The notes beneath the pieces were generated by a model. That model searched no databases. It saw only the letters and a list, made by a program, of their open reading frames with translations, and was not told where the DNA came from. 52,707 bases of DNA. It comes from an uncultured Sutterella sp. Lineage in GTDB: Bacteria > Pseudomonadota > Gammaproteobacteria > Burkholderiales > Burkholderiaceae_F. The position numbers and the translations under genes are program-made. The stretch spans positions 1-52,707 of the forward strand of contig CATVXH010000015.1 of the NCBI GenBank assembly GCA_958347955.1, in the 5' to 3' direction. This document shows, in pieces, positions 5,980-15,868 of this stretch (position 1 is the first letter of the stretch; each line of letters starts with the position of its first letter).

Positions 5980-7086
5980 ATGGATATCGTAACGGCACCA
6001 AAATTAAGTCAATTCATCGATGAGCAGCTTGATAAGAACGGCTGGTCTCTGTTGGATTTATGTACCATGCTGGGCGGTATTCCAAAATCTATTGGCAGCA
6101 AGATCAAAACTGGCAAACAGGCTCCCTCTTTTATTCAGATGGCCGTTCTGGCTGAAATTTTTGAAGTCAGTATCCAAGACATTGCTGTGATGCGTATGGC
6201 TGAGGAAACTGATAATGGCAAAACTCCTGTTGTCACGAACGAACAACACGAAGTGATAAAGATTTATAAGAAAATTCCCATTAACGAATTAATACGCCAT
6301 GGATGGGCAAGCGTACAAGACCGTAACGACATCGCGGAAATGAACCGGGTTATGGAACCATACGTCAATGATATTGCCCATTCTCGAATACTAGCTCATA
6401 AAACACACGCCGATGATACAAAACTGACCTATCTACAAACAGCATGGGTTTTACGTTCTCGACAACTCGCTACCGAAGTCAAGGTTGAAAGAGAGTTTGA
6501 TCAGGCCTTCTTGGGTGACTGTATTGCAGAATTAAAGGAACTCATGCTTTCCGGTAAAAATATTGGGACAGTTCCCCAAATTTTGGCTCAATACGGAATC
6601 CGATTGGTTTTAGTTGAGTGCAAGAACAGCAAAATTGATGCGGCGTGTACTTGGCTGGATGAAAAACGCCCCGTGATTGCTATGACATTGAGATTCGACA
6701 GAATTGATAATTTCTGGTTTGTATTGAGGCACGAAATCGCGCACATTGAACAGGGCTACAGTGCCGTAACTACAGTTGATTACGACATGGGTAATGGAAA
6801 CCAGACAAAAGAATTAGAGATAAAGGCAAACGATATGGCTCAAGAATTCTGCGCCCCTAGTCATTTAGTAGAACGTTTCATCAAGCAGGCCAATGGGCGA
6901 TTGACAGAACAAAGCGTAGAGTCTTTTGCAAAAGAAAACGGTATGTTAGCAGCAGTTTTAGCTGGACAAATTCGTCATAGACTTGCAAAGTTCAACATAC
7001 TGACAAAATTACAAACACCCTTTAGAAAGGAATTGATTGATAAAGCGCCGGTTGTTGATGGGTGGGGAGTTATGCCAACGAAGTAA
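5980..7086 (+). CDS. HTH plus ImmA/IrrE-type metallopeptidase
   Basis: A 368-residue cargo protein read from ATG 5980 (a TTG two codons earlier is possible). The N-terminal third resembles an XRE-type helix-turn-helix (about residues 13-60: LDLCTMLGGIPKSIGSKIKTGKQAPSFIQMAVLAEIFEVS). The C-terminal half has the zinc-peptidase signature HEIAH (residues 251-255) and a second acidic helix ELEIKANDMAQEF. Such fusions usually regulate by cleaving or binding a partner, and many are the antitoxin half of HigB-type pairs. No toxin gene is visible beside it. It faces opposite to the surrounding late genes, so it probably has its own promoter and is expressed in the lysogen. Confidence 0.78.
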   Translation: MDIVTAPKLSQFIDEQLDKNGWSLLDLCTMLGGIPKSIGSKIKTGKQAPSFIQMAVLAEIFEVSIQDIAVMRMAEETDNGKTPVVTNEQHEVIKIYKKIPINELIRHGWASVQDRNDIAEMNRVMEPYVNDIAHSRILAHKTHADDTKLTYLQTAWVLRSRQLATEVKVEREFDQAFLGDCIAELKELMLSGKNIGTVPQILAQYGIRLVLVECKNSKIDAACTWLDEKRPVIAMTLRFDRIDNFWFVLRHEIAHIEQGYSAVTTVDYDMGNGNQTKELEIKANDMAQEFCAPSHLVERFIKQANGRLTEQSVESFAKENGMLAAVLAGQIRHRLAKFNILTKLQTPFRKELIDKAPVVDGWGVMPTK

Positions 7087-7292
7087 AAAGAATTGAAAAG
7101 GCTCCGTGACGTTGGCGCGCCACGAAGCCCTCAAAAAAATTACCGCGATAAGAGAGTCGTCGGATCAAAAACTTCTCTCTTAGCATTGTGAAACCGCCGC
7201 AGTAAGCACTAAACCTAAGCGGTAATGCCATTATATACGTAATGGGACAAAACGGGTTAGTGCTGAAACGGCATTTTATAGGAGCGCTTTTC

Positions 7293-7517
7293 ATGAAAGC
7301 ATACCAAAATAAATACCGCCGCAAGGCACAATTTAATTTTTCTGCAATTAACCTTGGATTGCTTCTCGATCGTGTGAGAAAGGGAATCGCAACCTACGAG
7401 GAAAAATTTATATTAGCCAGCTTTTCGGGATCTTATCTCAGACACTGGCAAGATGAACGTGGACTCATCAATCAAGGGATCATTAACCAGTGGCCATTAA
7501 CACCAACAAATCCATAA
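7293..7517 (+). CDS. Small hypothetical cargo protein
   Basis: A 74-residue basic protein (MKAYQNKYRRKAQFNFSA...) starting at an ATG with AGGAG upstream. It contains a helix INLGLLLDRVRKGIATYEEKFILASFSGSYLRHW. A terminator follows 10 bp after its stop. No family recognised. It lies on the plus strand in the accessory pocket after the ImmA-type gene, but about 200 bp away, so probably a separate unit. Confidence 0.55.
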   Translation: MKAYQNKYRRKAQFNFSAINLGLLLDRVRKGIATYEEKFILASFSGSYLRHWQDERGLINQGIINQWPLTPTNP

Positions 7518-7527
7518 CGTAGTCTAG

Positions 7528-7553
7528 AGCCCCGCCCCGCGGGGCTTTCTTTA
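7528..7553 (+). terminator. Terminator in the cargo pocket
   Basis: AGCCCCG/CGGGGCT stem with a 5-nt loop, followed by TTTCTTT. It ends the small gene before it. Confidence 0.8.
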
Positions 7554-7622
7554 ATCCTCTTAAACACGGTGTACGTAAAATCATTAATATACTGGTCAAA
7601 TTTTTCATTGCGATTGATCATC

Positions 7623-7850
7623 ATGGGTTTTATTAACGTTATATCATCTGGCATCTTTTGGTTCATGCTTATTTTCATCTTCTATGAACCTGCGCTCAGA
7701 AAAAAAGACATAAAATTTTTTGCACTCTTAATGACCAGTTTGGCTATCGTTGCTGTATTAACCTCCGGATCATCCGTAGCAAAGGGAATATTTGATCTCC
7801 TTTTGTTCCCTCTAAGATTACTCGGTGCCTCTCAGTATCTAGAGTATTGA
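7623..7850 (+). CDS. Small two-helix membrane protein
   Basis: A 75-residue protein with two hydrophobic segments (VISSGIFWFMLIFIFYEP and FFALLMTSLAIVAVLTSGSSVA), probably inner membrane. No family recognised and the ribosome site is weak; GTG at 7569 would add 18 residues. Its place in a plus-strand cargo pocket between late genes suggests a lysogen-expressed gene, for example one protecting against superinfection. That is a guess from context only. Confidence 0.45.
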   Translation: MGFINVISSGIFWFMLIFIFYEPALRKKDIKFFALLMTSLAIVAVLTSGSSVAKGIFDLLLFPLRLLGASQYLEY

Positions 7851-7863
7851 TACTGAGAACTTC

Positions 7864-10518
7864 TTAATCATTAGGAGCCTCGCTCATCCTAGGCATACGA
7901 TGAGGTTTAATTTGCGTCATGTCCCACCACATTTCCTGACCGGTATTTTTCAGCGCCCAGCTCTGCACCCGATCCAAATAACCAGGAGAAACAAACTCCA
8001 TAAGTTCGTTATAAATGGCGCGATCAAAAACTCCCTTCGTATACCAAAGATTCACAAAAGGCGTGTGGCCACGAAGTAAGCGTAATGCCTTGGCATGCCC
8101 GCTGTTTTCGCTATCGTACAAACCAATTTCTTCGTCCCCCATTGCTTCGTTGTAATAGGTCTTAAGCACATCCCATGTGTCCAATCCTGAATTGATAACG
8201 GGGCCGGCAAAGCGCACAAAATTTGGAGAACCATACGCATTCTTTCCATCAAATCCAGCAATAATGACGTCACTCAAGAAGCCGGCTCCACCACCCTTGG
8301 CCATAGCCTGCAACCAAAAATCAAGATTAAATCCCATATCCTGAGGATCGCGTCCGGAAGACAGAGCGGCCAATTGAACAGAAATCGCACCAGTGAACGT
8401 TGAGGCAACAAAAATAGTTGCAGCATACCCCGCTGCCGAAGCCCTCCCCTCGGTTTGATTGATTTCAGATATTCTCTCAAGATGGCGCCGCATAAACGAC
8501 AACGGGAACGACTTAAAAAGCATTACACAACGTAACGCTTCACCCGGAATAGTTCCGCGTTCAAATCCTAGATTTGTAGCCGCTCTTGTTCCCAAGTCCG
8601 GATTCAAAGAAGCAATTCCAGATTCATCAGTAAGGAATGCAATGTAAGTAGTAACAGCTCGATCAATGTCTCTCTGAGAAATATCCGGATGATTTAAACG
8701 AAACTCTGGATCTTCAAAAGCATCTCGTATGTCTTGCTTTGTTAAAAACTCAACACCATTTTGTTTGTAGGGTTTAGCGGCTTGCCAAATCTTCCACGTT
8801 TTTTCGTCAACACCCATCCGTTCAAGCGCTCGCTTTTGATAGCCTCCTATGGATTCCCAAGCGAACTTCGTTAATTTAGCCATTGTTCCCATCATGTTGA
8901 TGGTACTGGCTCGGCGAACGCCGTTTGTCCACGCTTCCAATAGGCTGACGCGCATTGTGAAATTAGCGAGTTTTCCTGTCCACCCCTCGCCCACATTAGC
9001 CTCGCCCCAGCGCACAATACTGTTAGAAAGTTCATCAGCCATCATACCCGCACGAATAGCCAACTCTTTTGAATCACTACCCCACACCTTTAGCAAATTA
9101 GCGGTCGCCGTTAGCAGCGGCGTTTTATTCCAATAGGCCGACACAAAATAAGACGAGACGTCCGACACAGAAGCCAATAGAGTTGACTGAAGTTTACCAA
9201 CCACCTCCATATTTCTGGCTCCCTGACTGGCAGAAGCAAACAGTTCACGACCGGGCGTCACACGATTAGCGTCTCCGTTTAGAGTTTTCCACATGGCATC
9301 AACGGCTGACAGCCCAACATTCCCTAAAAACCCCAATCGCCCCTGTACCATATTCCCCTTATTAACTTCCGCTTGTCCAACTCGCTGCAATCCTCGGTAC
9401 ATCGCGTTTGGATTGGGGCCCATTTCTTCTAATAGGGCTATGTCCTTTGCCGTTTTGCGTACGGATCGAAGCATGACATCAAAGTACCCACCGTCACCAA
9501 AAGTATCGTGATACTGCATAAAAGATTCAGCGTCTTTAAAGTGCAATGCTCTATGTAAATCACCTCGATTAGCTCGGGCCGCACTCTGTCTTGCTGATTC
9601 ACCCGCAACGGTTGATACATCGGCGTCAAAATCTCCGTCAGTAATAATCCTGTCGTAAACGCGGCCCAACATATCGAAGAAGTCATTGTCATTCATCAGA
9701 TCGCCGTTAGCATCCAAGTAGCGATTGCGATCTAACTTGTCAGCTATAAAGTTCACCCAAGCGGCTTTATTAGCACCATAGGTGTTGACCTCGTGAAATA
9801 ATGTATTGACTACGGTATTCCGTAATGTGTTGAAATTCTGTCTAATTCGACCTTGACCAGCTAAAACTTCAGCCGCGTGAACCATACGCCGTACACTGTG
9901 AGTTTGGGGAAAATAATGTTCCAATTTTCCCAAGTTCCCACCCGCTCTATTAAAGCGAATTCGTTGAGCCTCAATAACATCTTGAAAGGCTTTTGCTGCT
10001 TGCTTGGCTAACTTTGAACCGGTATCTTCACCAAAGATTTCTCTTATAACTTTATGGGCCATTGCCGCATCTTCGCGCCAAGCCAAGAAGCCCTTTTGAA
10101 TACCATTTAATTTATCCAACAGCGCAGTAGAAAATTCGTTTTGTGCTGCGTGGACTTTGCGATCAACATATTGAAGGACACCGGCCACAGCACGCATACC
10201 TTTGTGTCCGGATTTTCTTTCAAAAGCCAAACGATTCTCCATTTGCTTCTGAGTGACAACCGCCAAATAGGCACGTTGTTTAATCTTTTCTGCTTCGGCA
10301 ATACGGGATTGCTGATACAAATCGGCGGCTGCATCAATTCGTTCTTGTTTACCCATTGCCATCCATGCGTCAGGATCTTGTCGCCTCACCAGATCCATGG
10401 CGGAATGAAAAGAAGCCATTATGTCTGAGGCTTCACTCTCAGAGATTTGACGCCCGGTCGCTAAAGAGATACGTTCAATACATTCGCGTCTCATTCGGAC
10501 ATTTTCGTAACTAGCCAT
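7864..10518 (-). CDS. Large internal virion protein
   Basis: An 884-residue protein, last of the virion-core block. The N-terminal 170 residues are charged and helical (RECIERISLATGRQISESEASDIMASF...). A middle part follows (HYFPQTHSVRRMVHAAEVLAG, LGFLGNVGLSAVDAMWKTLNGD), then hydrophobic C-terminal patches (AGYAATIFVASTFTGAISVQLAAL). It has the size and position of the ejected core proteins of short-tailed phages (T7 gp15/gp16-like role), which line the DNA path into the cell. No lytic transglycosylase motif is obvious. The start overlaps the previous gene's stop (TAATG), so translation is coupled. Confidence 0.72.
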   Translation of the reverse strand: MASYENVRMRRECIERISLATGRQISESEASDIMASFHSAMDLVRRQDPDAWMAMGKQERIDAAADLYQQSRIAEAEKIKQRAYLAVVTQKQMENRLAFERKSGHKGMRAVAGVLQYVDRKVHAAQNEFSTALLDKLNGIQKGFLAWREDAAMAHKVIREIFGEDTGSKLAKQAAKAFQDVIEAQRIRFNRAGGNLGKLEHYFPQTHSVRRMVHAAEVLAGQGRIRQNFNTLRNTVVNTLFHEVNTYGANKAAWVNFIADKLDRNRYLDANGDLMNDNDFFDMLGRVYDRIITDGDFDADVSTVAGESARQSAARANRGDLHRALHFKDAESFMQYHDTFGDGGYFDVMLRSVRKTAKDIALLEEMGPNPNAMYRGLQRVGQAEVNKGNMVQGRLGFLGNVGLSAVDAMWKTLNGDANRVTPGRELFASASQGARNMEVVGKLQSTLLASVSDVSSYFVSAYWNKTPLLTATANLLKVWGSDSKELAIRAGMMADELSNSIVRWGEANVGEGWTGKLANFTMRVSLLEAWTNGVRRASTINMMGTMAKLTKFAWESIGGYQKRALERMGVDEKTWKIWQAAKPYKQNGVEFLTKQDIRDAFEDPEFRLNHPDISQRDIDRAVTTYIAFLTDESGIASLNPDLGTRAATNLGFERGTIPGEALRCVMLFKSFPLSFMRRHLERISEINQTEGRASAAGYAATIFVASTFTGAISVQLAALSSGRDPQDMGFNLDFWLQAMAKGGGAGFLSDVIIAGFDGKNAYGSPNFVRFAGPVINSGLDTWDVLKTYYNEAMGDEEIGLYDSENSGHAKALRLLRGHTPFVNLWYTKGVFDRAIYNELMEFVSPGYLDRVQSWALKNTGQEMWWDMTQIKPHRMPRMSEAPND

Positions 10519-13500
10519 TATTGATCCATCCCATTGTTAAGAAATACGCAAGCGACAGCTTCAGGAACACCCTGTTGCGCTTCTTGTTTAATACGTTCGG
10601 CTTCTGCCTCTTGTCTGGCCAAATATTCCGCCGCCGTAATAGAGGTTTCTCCTTCATCGAGCTGAATCCGCATTGTCGGGGTTTCATTGATCGCTTGCAG
10701 AGCCTCTTTTTGTATCGAACTCTGTGCGTCTTGCGGCAATTGATTCAAAGATTCACGAACAACATTAACCTCGGCAATATCCTCGGTTTTTTCCAATAAT
10801 CTTTGTTCCGCACGTAAGCTATTGACATTTGATACGTTTTGCCCAATACTTTTAGTAGAAGGTTGTTGCAACACTTCTGAAGAAAATCCGGGCGCCGTTT
10901 CGGACGTTGGGTCAAGGGAGATAACCTCTCCACGCACTTCGTCCGGTTTCTTTATATACAGGGTGTGAACACCAAGTTTTCTGTTTTTCTTCCTGACCTC
11001 TTCCACTGCGATAAACGTCCCATCACTAAACGTTTTCTGGTAAACAATTGCGTCATTACCTCTGTCAGTTTTTGCGCCAAAATTTACAGAATCATAGTTT
11101 TCAATAACTTCAGGAATTCGCTCGATATCTGAATCAAGCACGGGTCTTTGATCTGAACGCTGTTCATGGCCTTGACCATGCCTTTTCTGGATATGTCGAT
11201 ACGCACTCAAATCAAAAGAGTGAGAATCATAGGAGTCAATGTCATATCCATTTTCTTTAGCCAAAACTTTTAGATCGTTTGAAACTTGCATGAATGGCGT
11301 TGCCGGGCCATCCGCGATAACCTCTCCCTTCTTTCGGTTTGTCAAACGAGTTTTTATTTCACCCAAAATTGACTTAAGGGTTTCTTTTGCCTTTTCAACT
11401 TTTTTAATTTTTGCTTCTCTAACTGACGCTTTCTCAAATTTGACTGCGTCCTTCAGGTCAGCGACCGGACGGAACTTAGCCTCATCAATTTCAACACCAG
11501 TCAGATCAGAAAAACGACGCATTAAATCTAAACGCGTGGGCTGTGCGACTTCACCAAACAAGTCAACACCTTGCGCGGCATTATCTGTATTAGCTCTCGC
11601 AAAATCAGCCAAATCAGAAAACGTTTGAACTAAAGAAGAAACACCGCCACCTTCGCTGTCATTTTTTGAAAAATACTGCAAAAAGGCGTCAGCCTCTGGA
11701 CTTCTCGTGAATGATCTTTGAGCCGCAATGTCTGCAATACTGACCTTCTTACCTGATCGCTTAGCTTCTCGAATTTCCGAAAGGACTTCCAGCATTGCCT
11801 GTCTGAAATCCATTTCACCCTCAAGGCCAAGCACACGGGGCGCTAACTGTCTGAAAGCTCCAAGTAATCTTGAAACACCTGTTTTTTCTGTTGTATCCAG
11901 CAAGGCTGTCGCATTGGCATCGCCATAAGCCGCCTGAAAAATCGCTCTATTTAACCGATCAAATGCAGGTTTAGTTGGAATTCCATTGGCGTCAATTAGA
12001 TTAGCGCGTTCTTCAGCAGGCAAAAGAGATAAAAACTCAACAACGCTATCAGGTGTAATGTCTCCATCTTCGTCATATTTCAATGCCGTCAAGTCCACTC
12101 GCTGTGAATCGGTTTGAGCTTGTTCCACTAAGCTCAACTGTTGTGTGCTACTTCGATTAGTAACGTCACCAATGTTCGGAGTGACATCTTTGTCGTCCAT
12201 GATCCGAACGAGAATAGGCTTATCCATTCCCTCATAAACACTCGGATCAATCCCTGACATAGGATCTTGAGACATCTCAGCACGATAATTGTCTGCCGTT
12301 CCCTGTCTATACGCCTCTTGCAACCCCGTTGTTCGAGCATTCCCAGCCACAGCAGTTGGAACCTCATCGGAGCCGTATAGTGGATTCTCCGATCCATCTA
12401 TACGATTGGAAGTCGAAACTGTGTCCGCTTCTACGACTGCATATCTAACCCGATAGCGCTTACCATCAGCATCAACAATGAAATCCTCTCGCCCAATTTG
12501 TACTTCAGGAACATCGCCTGCATAGGCAATAACCGGAGCGCCTTCAGTAAACGAGTGACTAAATCCAAGACGACCGTAATCGGGATTGGCGGCGATGGAT
12601 TTCATTTGCGTCACCGAAGCCTTTGAAGAACGATCTCGGTTTTGCAAGACGTTCCCACTTTCTTTCATGGCAGCGGCCATCTTTGTCTCGCTTGCTGCCT
12701 TGAGTTCACTCACCCGATCTTCGGAAACAGAATCCACCGAAACAACAGGTTTTTGTTTATTATCAATCGCTGCCTTTACTGCCTGTTGAGTTTTATACCC
12801 AGCAGAAACCTGTTGGCCATTGTTGACGTCTACTGGCAAGTTAGCCGTATTTTCAATTTCAGTGGCACGTACTCTCGCCGCGTCAGCCTCAATAGGCCTA
12901 ACTTGCCGAGAACTTCTGCCAGTAACAGCACCGGTAACACCACCAAATATCGCCGAAACAGCTGCGTTAGTAGGATCTGACCAATCATATTGCTCGGCCA
13001 CATCATCGTAATTGGCTTCTTTGAGAATCATATTGACGGCCGCCATTTCATTAGCATTCGTCAGCAGATTCACTCCGGCACCATAAGCCGCATTGACAGC
13101 TCGTCTCGCTCCTATGCCTCCCGGAATTAGGACACCGACCGCTCCCATAACGCCTTGAACTCGCCCAGCTCTATCGGCTGTTTCCTCATCAACACCTTGT
13201 GACTGCAATTTTTGACTTTCAGATTCTGAAAGGTTTGCTCCGAATAAAGAAGCCGTGGCGAGTGTTCCAGCAATAGGATTGCCGGTAGCAAAACTAACCC
13301 CTGCACCAACAGGAACTGCCATGGCTAATTTCGATAAATCCCTGCCAACGCCATAAATAATCTGTGCAGCCGTTCCTGTTGTAAGCGGATCAGGCTCGAA
13401 ACTTTTGGCACGTTGGATATTATCTTGGGCCCAATCATCCAGTTCTTTCCGATAATCCTCATCCACAAAATCCCAGTCGGCAATCGTACCCTGAACCGCC

Positions 13501-13694
13501 GCCTTAGTTTCGTACCAAGCACTTGCAGGAGCACCATAAATCGCCTCCATCGTGCCATCAAACCATCCCGGTGTATCTGGCTCAGATCCCGGATAAGCAT
13601 CAATACGGGAATTTTGTTTATCTAAAGTAATTGCGCTATGAACAGCCTCGCTGATAGGCTTGGGGCGCTCCCCATACATATTCATTAAAAGCAC
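10518..13694 (-). CDS. Polyvalent virion protein with ParB-like and PBECR/MuF-C toxin-like domains
   Basis: A 1058-residue protein in the ejected-core block. Residues about 100-200 hold glycine/alanine-rich hydrophobic stretches (AVPVGAGVSFATGNPIAGTLATASLFGANLS). Residues about 385-535 fit the DdrB-type ParB-like domain (AVVEADTV, NPLYGSDEVPTAVAGNARTTGLQEAY, KPILVRI, NRSSTQQLSLVEQAQTDS). Residues about 815-925 fit the PBECR/MuF C-terminal fold (AYRHIQKRHG, IERIPEVIENYD, DAIVYQKTFSDGTFIAVEEVR). Proteins combining such domains are thought to be injected with phage DNA. The likely start is ATG at codon 4 or 6, since codon 1 is GTG. Whether the nuclease-like domain is active is unknown. Confidence 0.75.
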   Translation of the reverse strand: MLLMNMYGERPKPISEAVHSAITLDKQNSRIDAYPGSEPDTPGWFDGTMEAIYGAPASAWYETKAAVQGTIADWDFVDEDYRKELDDWAQDNIQRAKSFEPDPLTTGTAAQIIYGVGRDLSKLAMAVPVGAGVSFATGNPIAGTLATASLFGANLSESESQKLQSQGVDEETADRAGRVQGVMGAVGVLIPGGIGARRAVNAAYGAGVNLLTNANEMAAVNMILKEANYDDVAEQYDWSDPTNAAVSAIFGGVTGAVTGRSSRQVRPIEADAARVRATEIENTANLPVDVNNGQQVSAGYKTQQAVKAAIDNKQKPVVSVDSVSEDRVSELKAASETKMAAAMKESGNVLQNRDRSSKASVTQMKSIAANPDYGRLGFSHSFTEGAPVIAYAGDVPEVQIGREDFIVDADGKRYRVRYAVVEADTVSTSNRIDGSENPLYGSDEVPTAVAGNARTTGLQEAYRQGTADNYRAEMSQDPMSGIDPSVYEGMDKPILVRIMDDKDVTPNIGDVTNRSSTQQLSLVEQAQTDSQRVDLTALKYDEDGDITPDSVVEFLSLLPAEERANLIDANGIPTKPAFDRLNRAIFQAAYGDANATALLDTTEKTGVSRLLGAFRQLAPRVLGLEGEMDFRQAMLEVLSEIREAKRSGKKVSIADIAAQRSFTRSPEADAFLQYFSKNDSEGGGVSSLVQTFSDLADFARANTDNAAQGVDLFGEVAQPTRLDLMRRFSDLTGVEIDEAKFRPVADLKDAVKFEKASVREAKIKKVEKAKETLKSILGEIKTRLTNRKKGEVIADGPATPFMQVSNDLKVLAKENGYDIDSYDSHSFDLSAYRHIQKRHGQGHEQRSDQRPVLDSDIERIPEVIENYDSVNFGAKTDRGNDAIVYQKTFSDGTFIAVEEVRKKNRKLGVHTLYIKKPDEVRGEVISLDPTSETAPGFSSEVLQQPSTKSIGQNVSNVNSLRAEQRLLEKTEDIAEVNVVRESLNQLPQDAQSSIQKEALQAINETPTMRIQLDEGETSITAAEYLARQEAEAERIKQEAQQGVPEAVACVFLNNGMDQ

Positions 13695-13696
13695 GG

Positions 13697-15862
13697 TTAA
13701 CCCCCAATATCAATCACAAAAGGATTGCCCTGTAAGTCATAGACAACACCTGATCCTGAAATTACGTAGAACTTATTGTCATCAGGGCTATTGCGCAATT
13801 GAGCCGTAGACAGCTCACGAGCGAATTGTTCACCTGTTAATTTTTGTTTATTAGGTAATTGAACAACGTTTTCTTTCTTGCTCTTAAGTTTGTTTCTCAA
13901 TGAAAAAATTCGTTCTCTAACATTGGCATCACTGCGTCCATTTCTAGTAAAGATTTTTCGGCCTCTAAACTCATAGACATCACCAATCACTAGCTTTTCT
14001 GCCTGCCTAAAAGCTGTTCGCATACTGGAGGTTTTTCCACTAACTAAGATACCGGCTGCTACTCCAGTCACGGTATCGGCCACATTAGCGCGCAAATCTG
14101 GATCGTCAAATAAACCATTCAGACTCTCAATGTATTCAGGGCGCCCTTGTGTTTTATTAGTTTCAATGTCCTTAACCTTTGACTGTCCTTCTTCTATGGC
14201 CTGAGAGCCTGTTAAATAATAAAAGGCTGAATTTTCCGAACCCGCAAAATTATCCAGATCCAAAGTTAAGGCCAGACCATATTTATCTGACATTTGCGCC
14301 GCCAACACCTCGCCGGCATCTCGGCCTGTTGCAGCGCCTAACTTCCGAATAAACTCTAACTGTTTAGCTGGCTCTATTTGCGAAATGTACTCAGTTAATT
14401 CTTTCTGTTCGTCAGCAGACAAAATCCTTGGATTTTTTAGGTCCCATTGATCTTTCATTTGGCTCAAAGAATCAGAACGATTCTTTAAACCTTGGAGTAA
14501 CTGAGTTTCGTTTTTAACATCAATCCTCTCAAAACCGTACATCCCTCGATCAATTGCAAATTGCGCGGGATCCTTTTTTCTTTCTCGAACAATCTCATCG
14601 GCAGATTTCACCAGTGCTTCATAATTTTTTTGTTGCTCAGCTGTGAAATCCGGCGATTTCGGATCGGGTTTAAATGCTTTTAATGCAGCATAAATATCCT
14701 GATCCGGCAATTCACCGAACGTCCAGTAAGCGCTGTTTTGAGCATAATTACTCAAATAAGTGCTGTATTCCTTTTCTCCCTTAACTGGCCCGTACCTACG
14801 AATGAAATCATCCTTTGTGTACTGCTCTTGTGGTTGACCTAAACGAAGCTTGGCGTACTGATTTTTAATACTCGAATCAAATTCACTTTCAGATACCGAT
14901 ACAAAAGAGTTTCTGTACTGTCTCGCTTTCAATACAGTGGCTAGACGCTTTTCCTTAGGCATTGCATCAACAGCGGCAATACCCGTTGAAGCTAAAGGAT
15001 TGTCCATCCAACTAAGATTTTTTACCTTGCCCTTGTCATCGTACTGGACTTCCTGCATGGCCATCATCATGGCAAAACTATCTTGAGACTGAGCTGATAG
15101 TGCATTCGATATCTTTTGACGAACTTGTGGGCTCAGTTCTTCACTATGTGTAATGAAATGCGCGTAAGCTCCAGTAGCGTCATCCTGCGCCCAACCGGCG
15201 TAACGAGCAGCGATCAACTCGTCATAAGATTCCTGATTCAGTAGTTTCTTTCCTTCCTCAGAAAGTCCTTTATATTTGGCGAGCGACTCATTGTCTTGCT
15301 GAATAGACGCCCAAGTTTTAGCTATAAATTCCTCATTGCCGTAGTTATTACCAACGGACTGATTTAAAGATGCTTTATGGCTTAAAAGAGATTCTTCATG
15401 ATAGGCCTGAGTTTGTCTTGCATTCCACTGTGTCGCCTGACGCAAAGCACTTTGATAGCGGTCCGCAATTCTGGAAGCCACGGCATCACGAGTAGCAGGC
15501 TGTAAACCTCCAACGATTTTGTCAAACTCAGCCTTCAAATTCTCCATTGTGGATTGATAGGCCTCCATAGCATTCTTACCCTGCTTGGCCATATAGCCAT
15601 TTTCAGGGTCGTACATAAGCTGATCTGCAACAGCCATTGCACGATTATCAGCGTCATCACTCTCGGCCTTGACCGTTCGGGCGTGATTGATTTTTAAGGC
15701 TTCGGACACCGCGTTGGCCGTGTCATTGATCGGCTTCATGGCCTCACGCATGACAGCGGCGTAGTCGGTGCGAGGAGTTACCGATTGAGCCGGCACCATA
15801 CCAGAGCCGCCTGTATCGCGGACACGAGGGATATTTCCTTGGAAAGTTGGAACCATTGGCAT
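13697..15862 (-). CDS. Internal virion protein, gp15-like role
   Basis: A 721-residue, mostly helical and charged protein. The N-terminus (MVPTFQGNIPRVRDTGGSGM) and the following segment (ADQLMYDPENGYMAKQGKNAMEAYQSTM) resemble core proteins of podoviruses. It lies between the small core protein and the polyvalent protein, in one coupled operon. The C-terminus ends with a beta-type stretch (FYVISGSGVVYDLQGNPFVIDIGG). Probable role: part of the channel that carries DNA across the envelope. No catalytic motif is seen. Confidence 0.72.
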   Translation of the reverse strand: MPMVPTFQGNIPRVRDTGGSGMVPAQSVTPRTDYAAVMREAMKPINDTANAVSEALKINHARTVKAESDDADNRAMAVADQLMYDPENGYMAKQGKNAMEAYQSTMENLKAEFDKIVGGLQPATRDAVASRIADRYQSALRQATQWNARQTQAYHEESLLSHKASLNQSVGNNYGNEEFIAKTWASIQQDNESLAKYKGLSEEGKKLLNQESYDELIAARYAGWAQDDATGAYAHFITHSEELSPQVRQKISNALSAQSQDSFAMMMAMQEVQYDDKGKVKNLSWMDNPLASTGIAAVDAMPKEKRLATVLKARQYRNSFVSVSESEFDSSIKNQYAKLRLGQPQEQYTKDDFIRRYGPVKGEKEYSTYLSNYAQNSAYWTFGELPDQDIYAALKAFKPDPKSPDFTAEQQKNYEALVKSADEIVRERKKDPAQFAIDRGMYGFERIDVKNETQLLQGLKNRSDSLSQMKDQWDLKNPRILSADEQKELTEYISQIEPAKQLEFIRKLGAATGRDAGEVLAAQMSDKYGLALTLDLDNFAGSENSAFYYLTGSQAIEEGQSKVKDIETNKTQGRPEYIESLNGLFDDPDLRANVADTVTGVAAGILVSGKTSSMRTAFRQAEKLVIGDVYEFRGRKIFTRNGRSDANVRERIFSLRNKLKSKKENVVQLPNKQKLTGEQFARELSTAQLRNSPDDNKFYVISGSGVVYDLQGNPFVIDIGG

Positions 15863-15868
15863 AAAAAA

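Noticed and set aside
9438..13603. Many 60-130 codon frames antisense or shifted within the virion-core genes
   Set aside because: No ribosome sites, no family resemblance, and they lie inside long, clearly coding frames.
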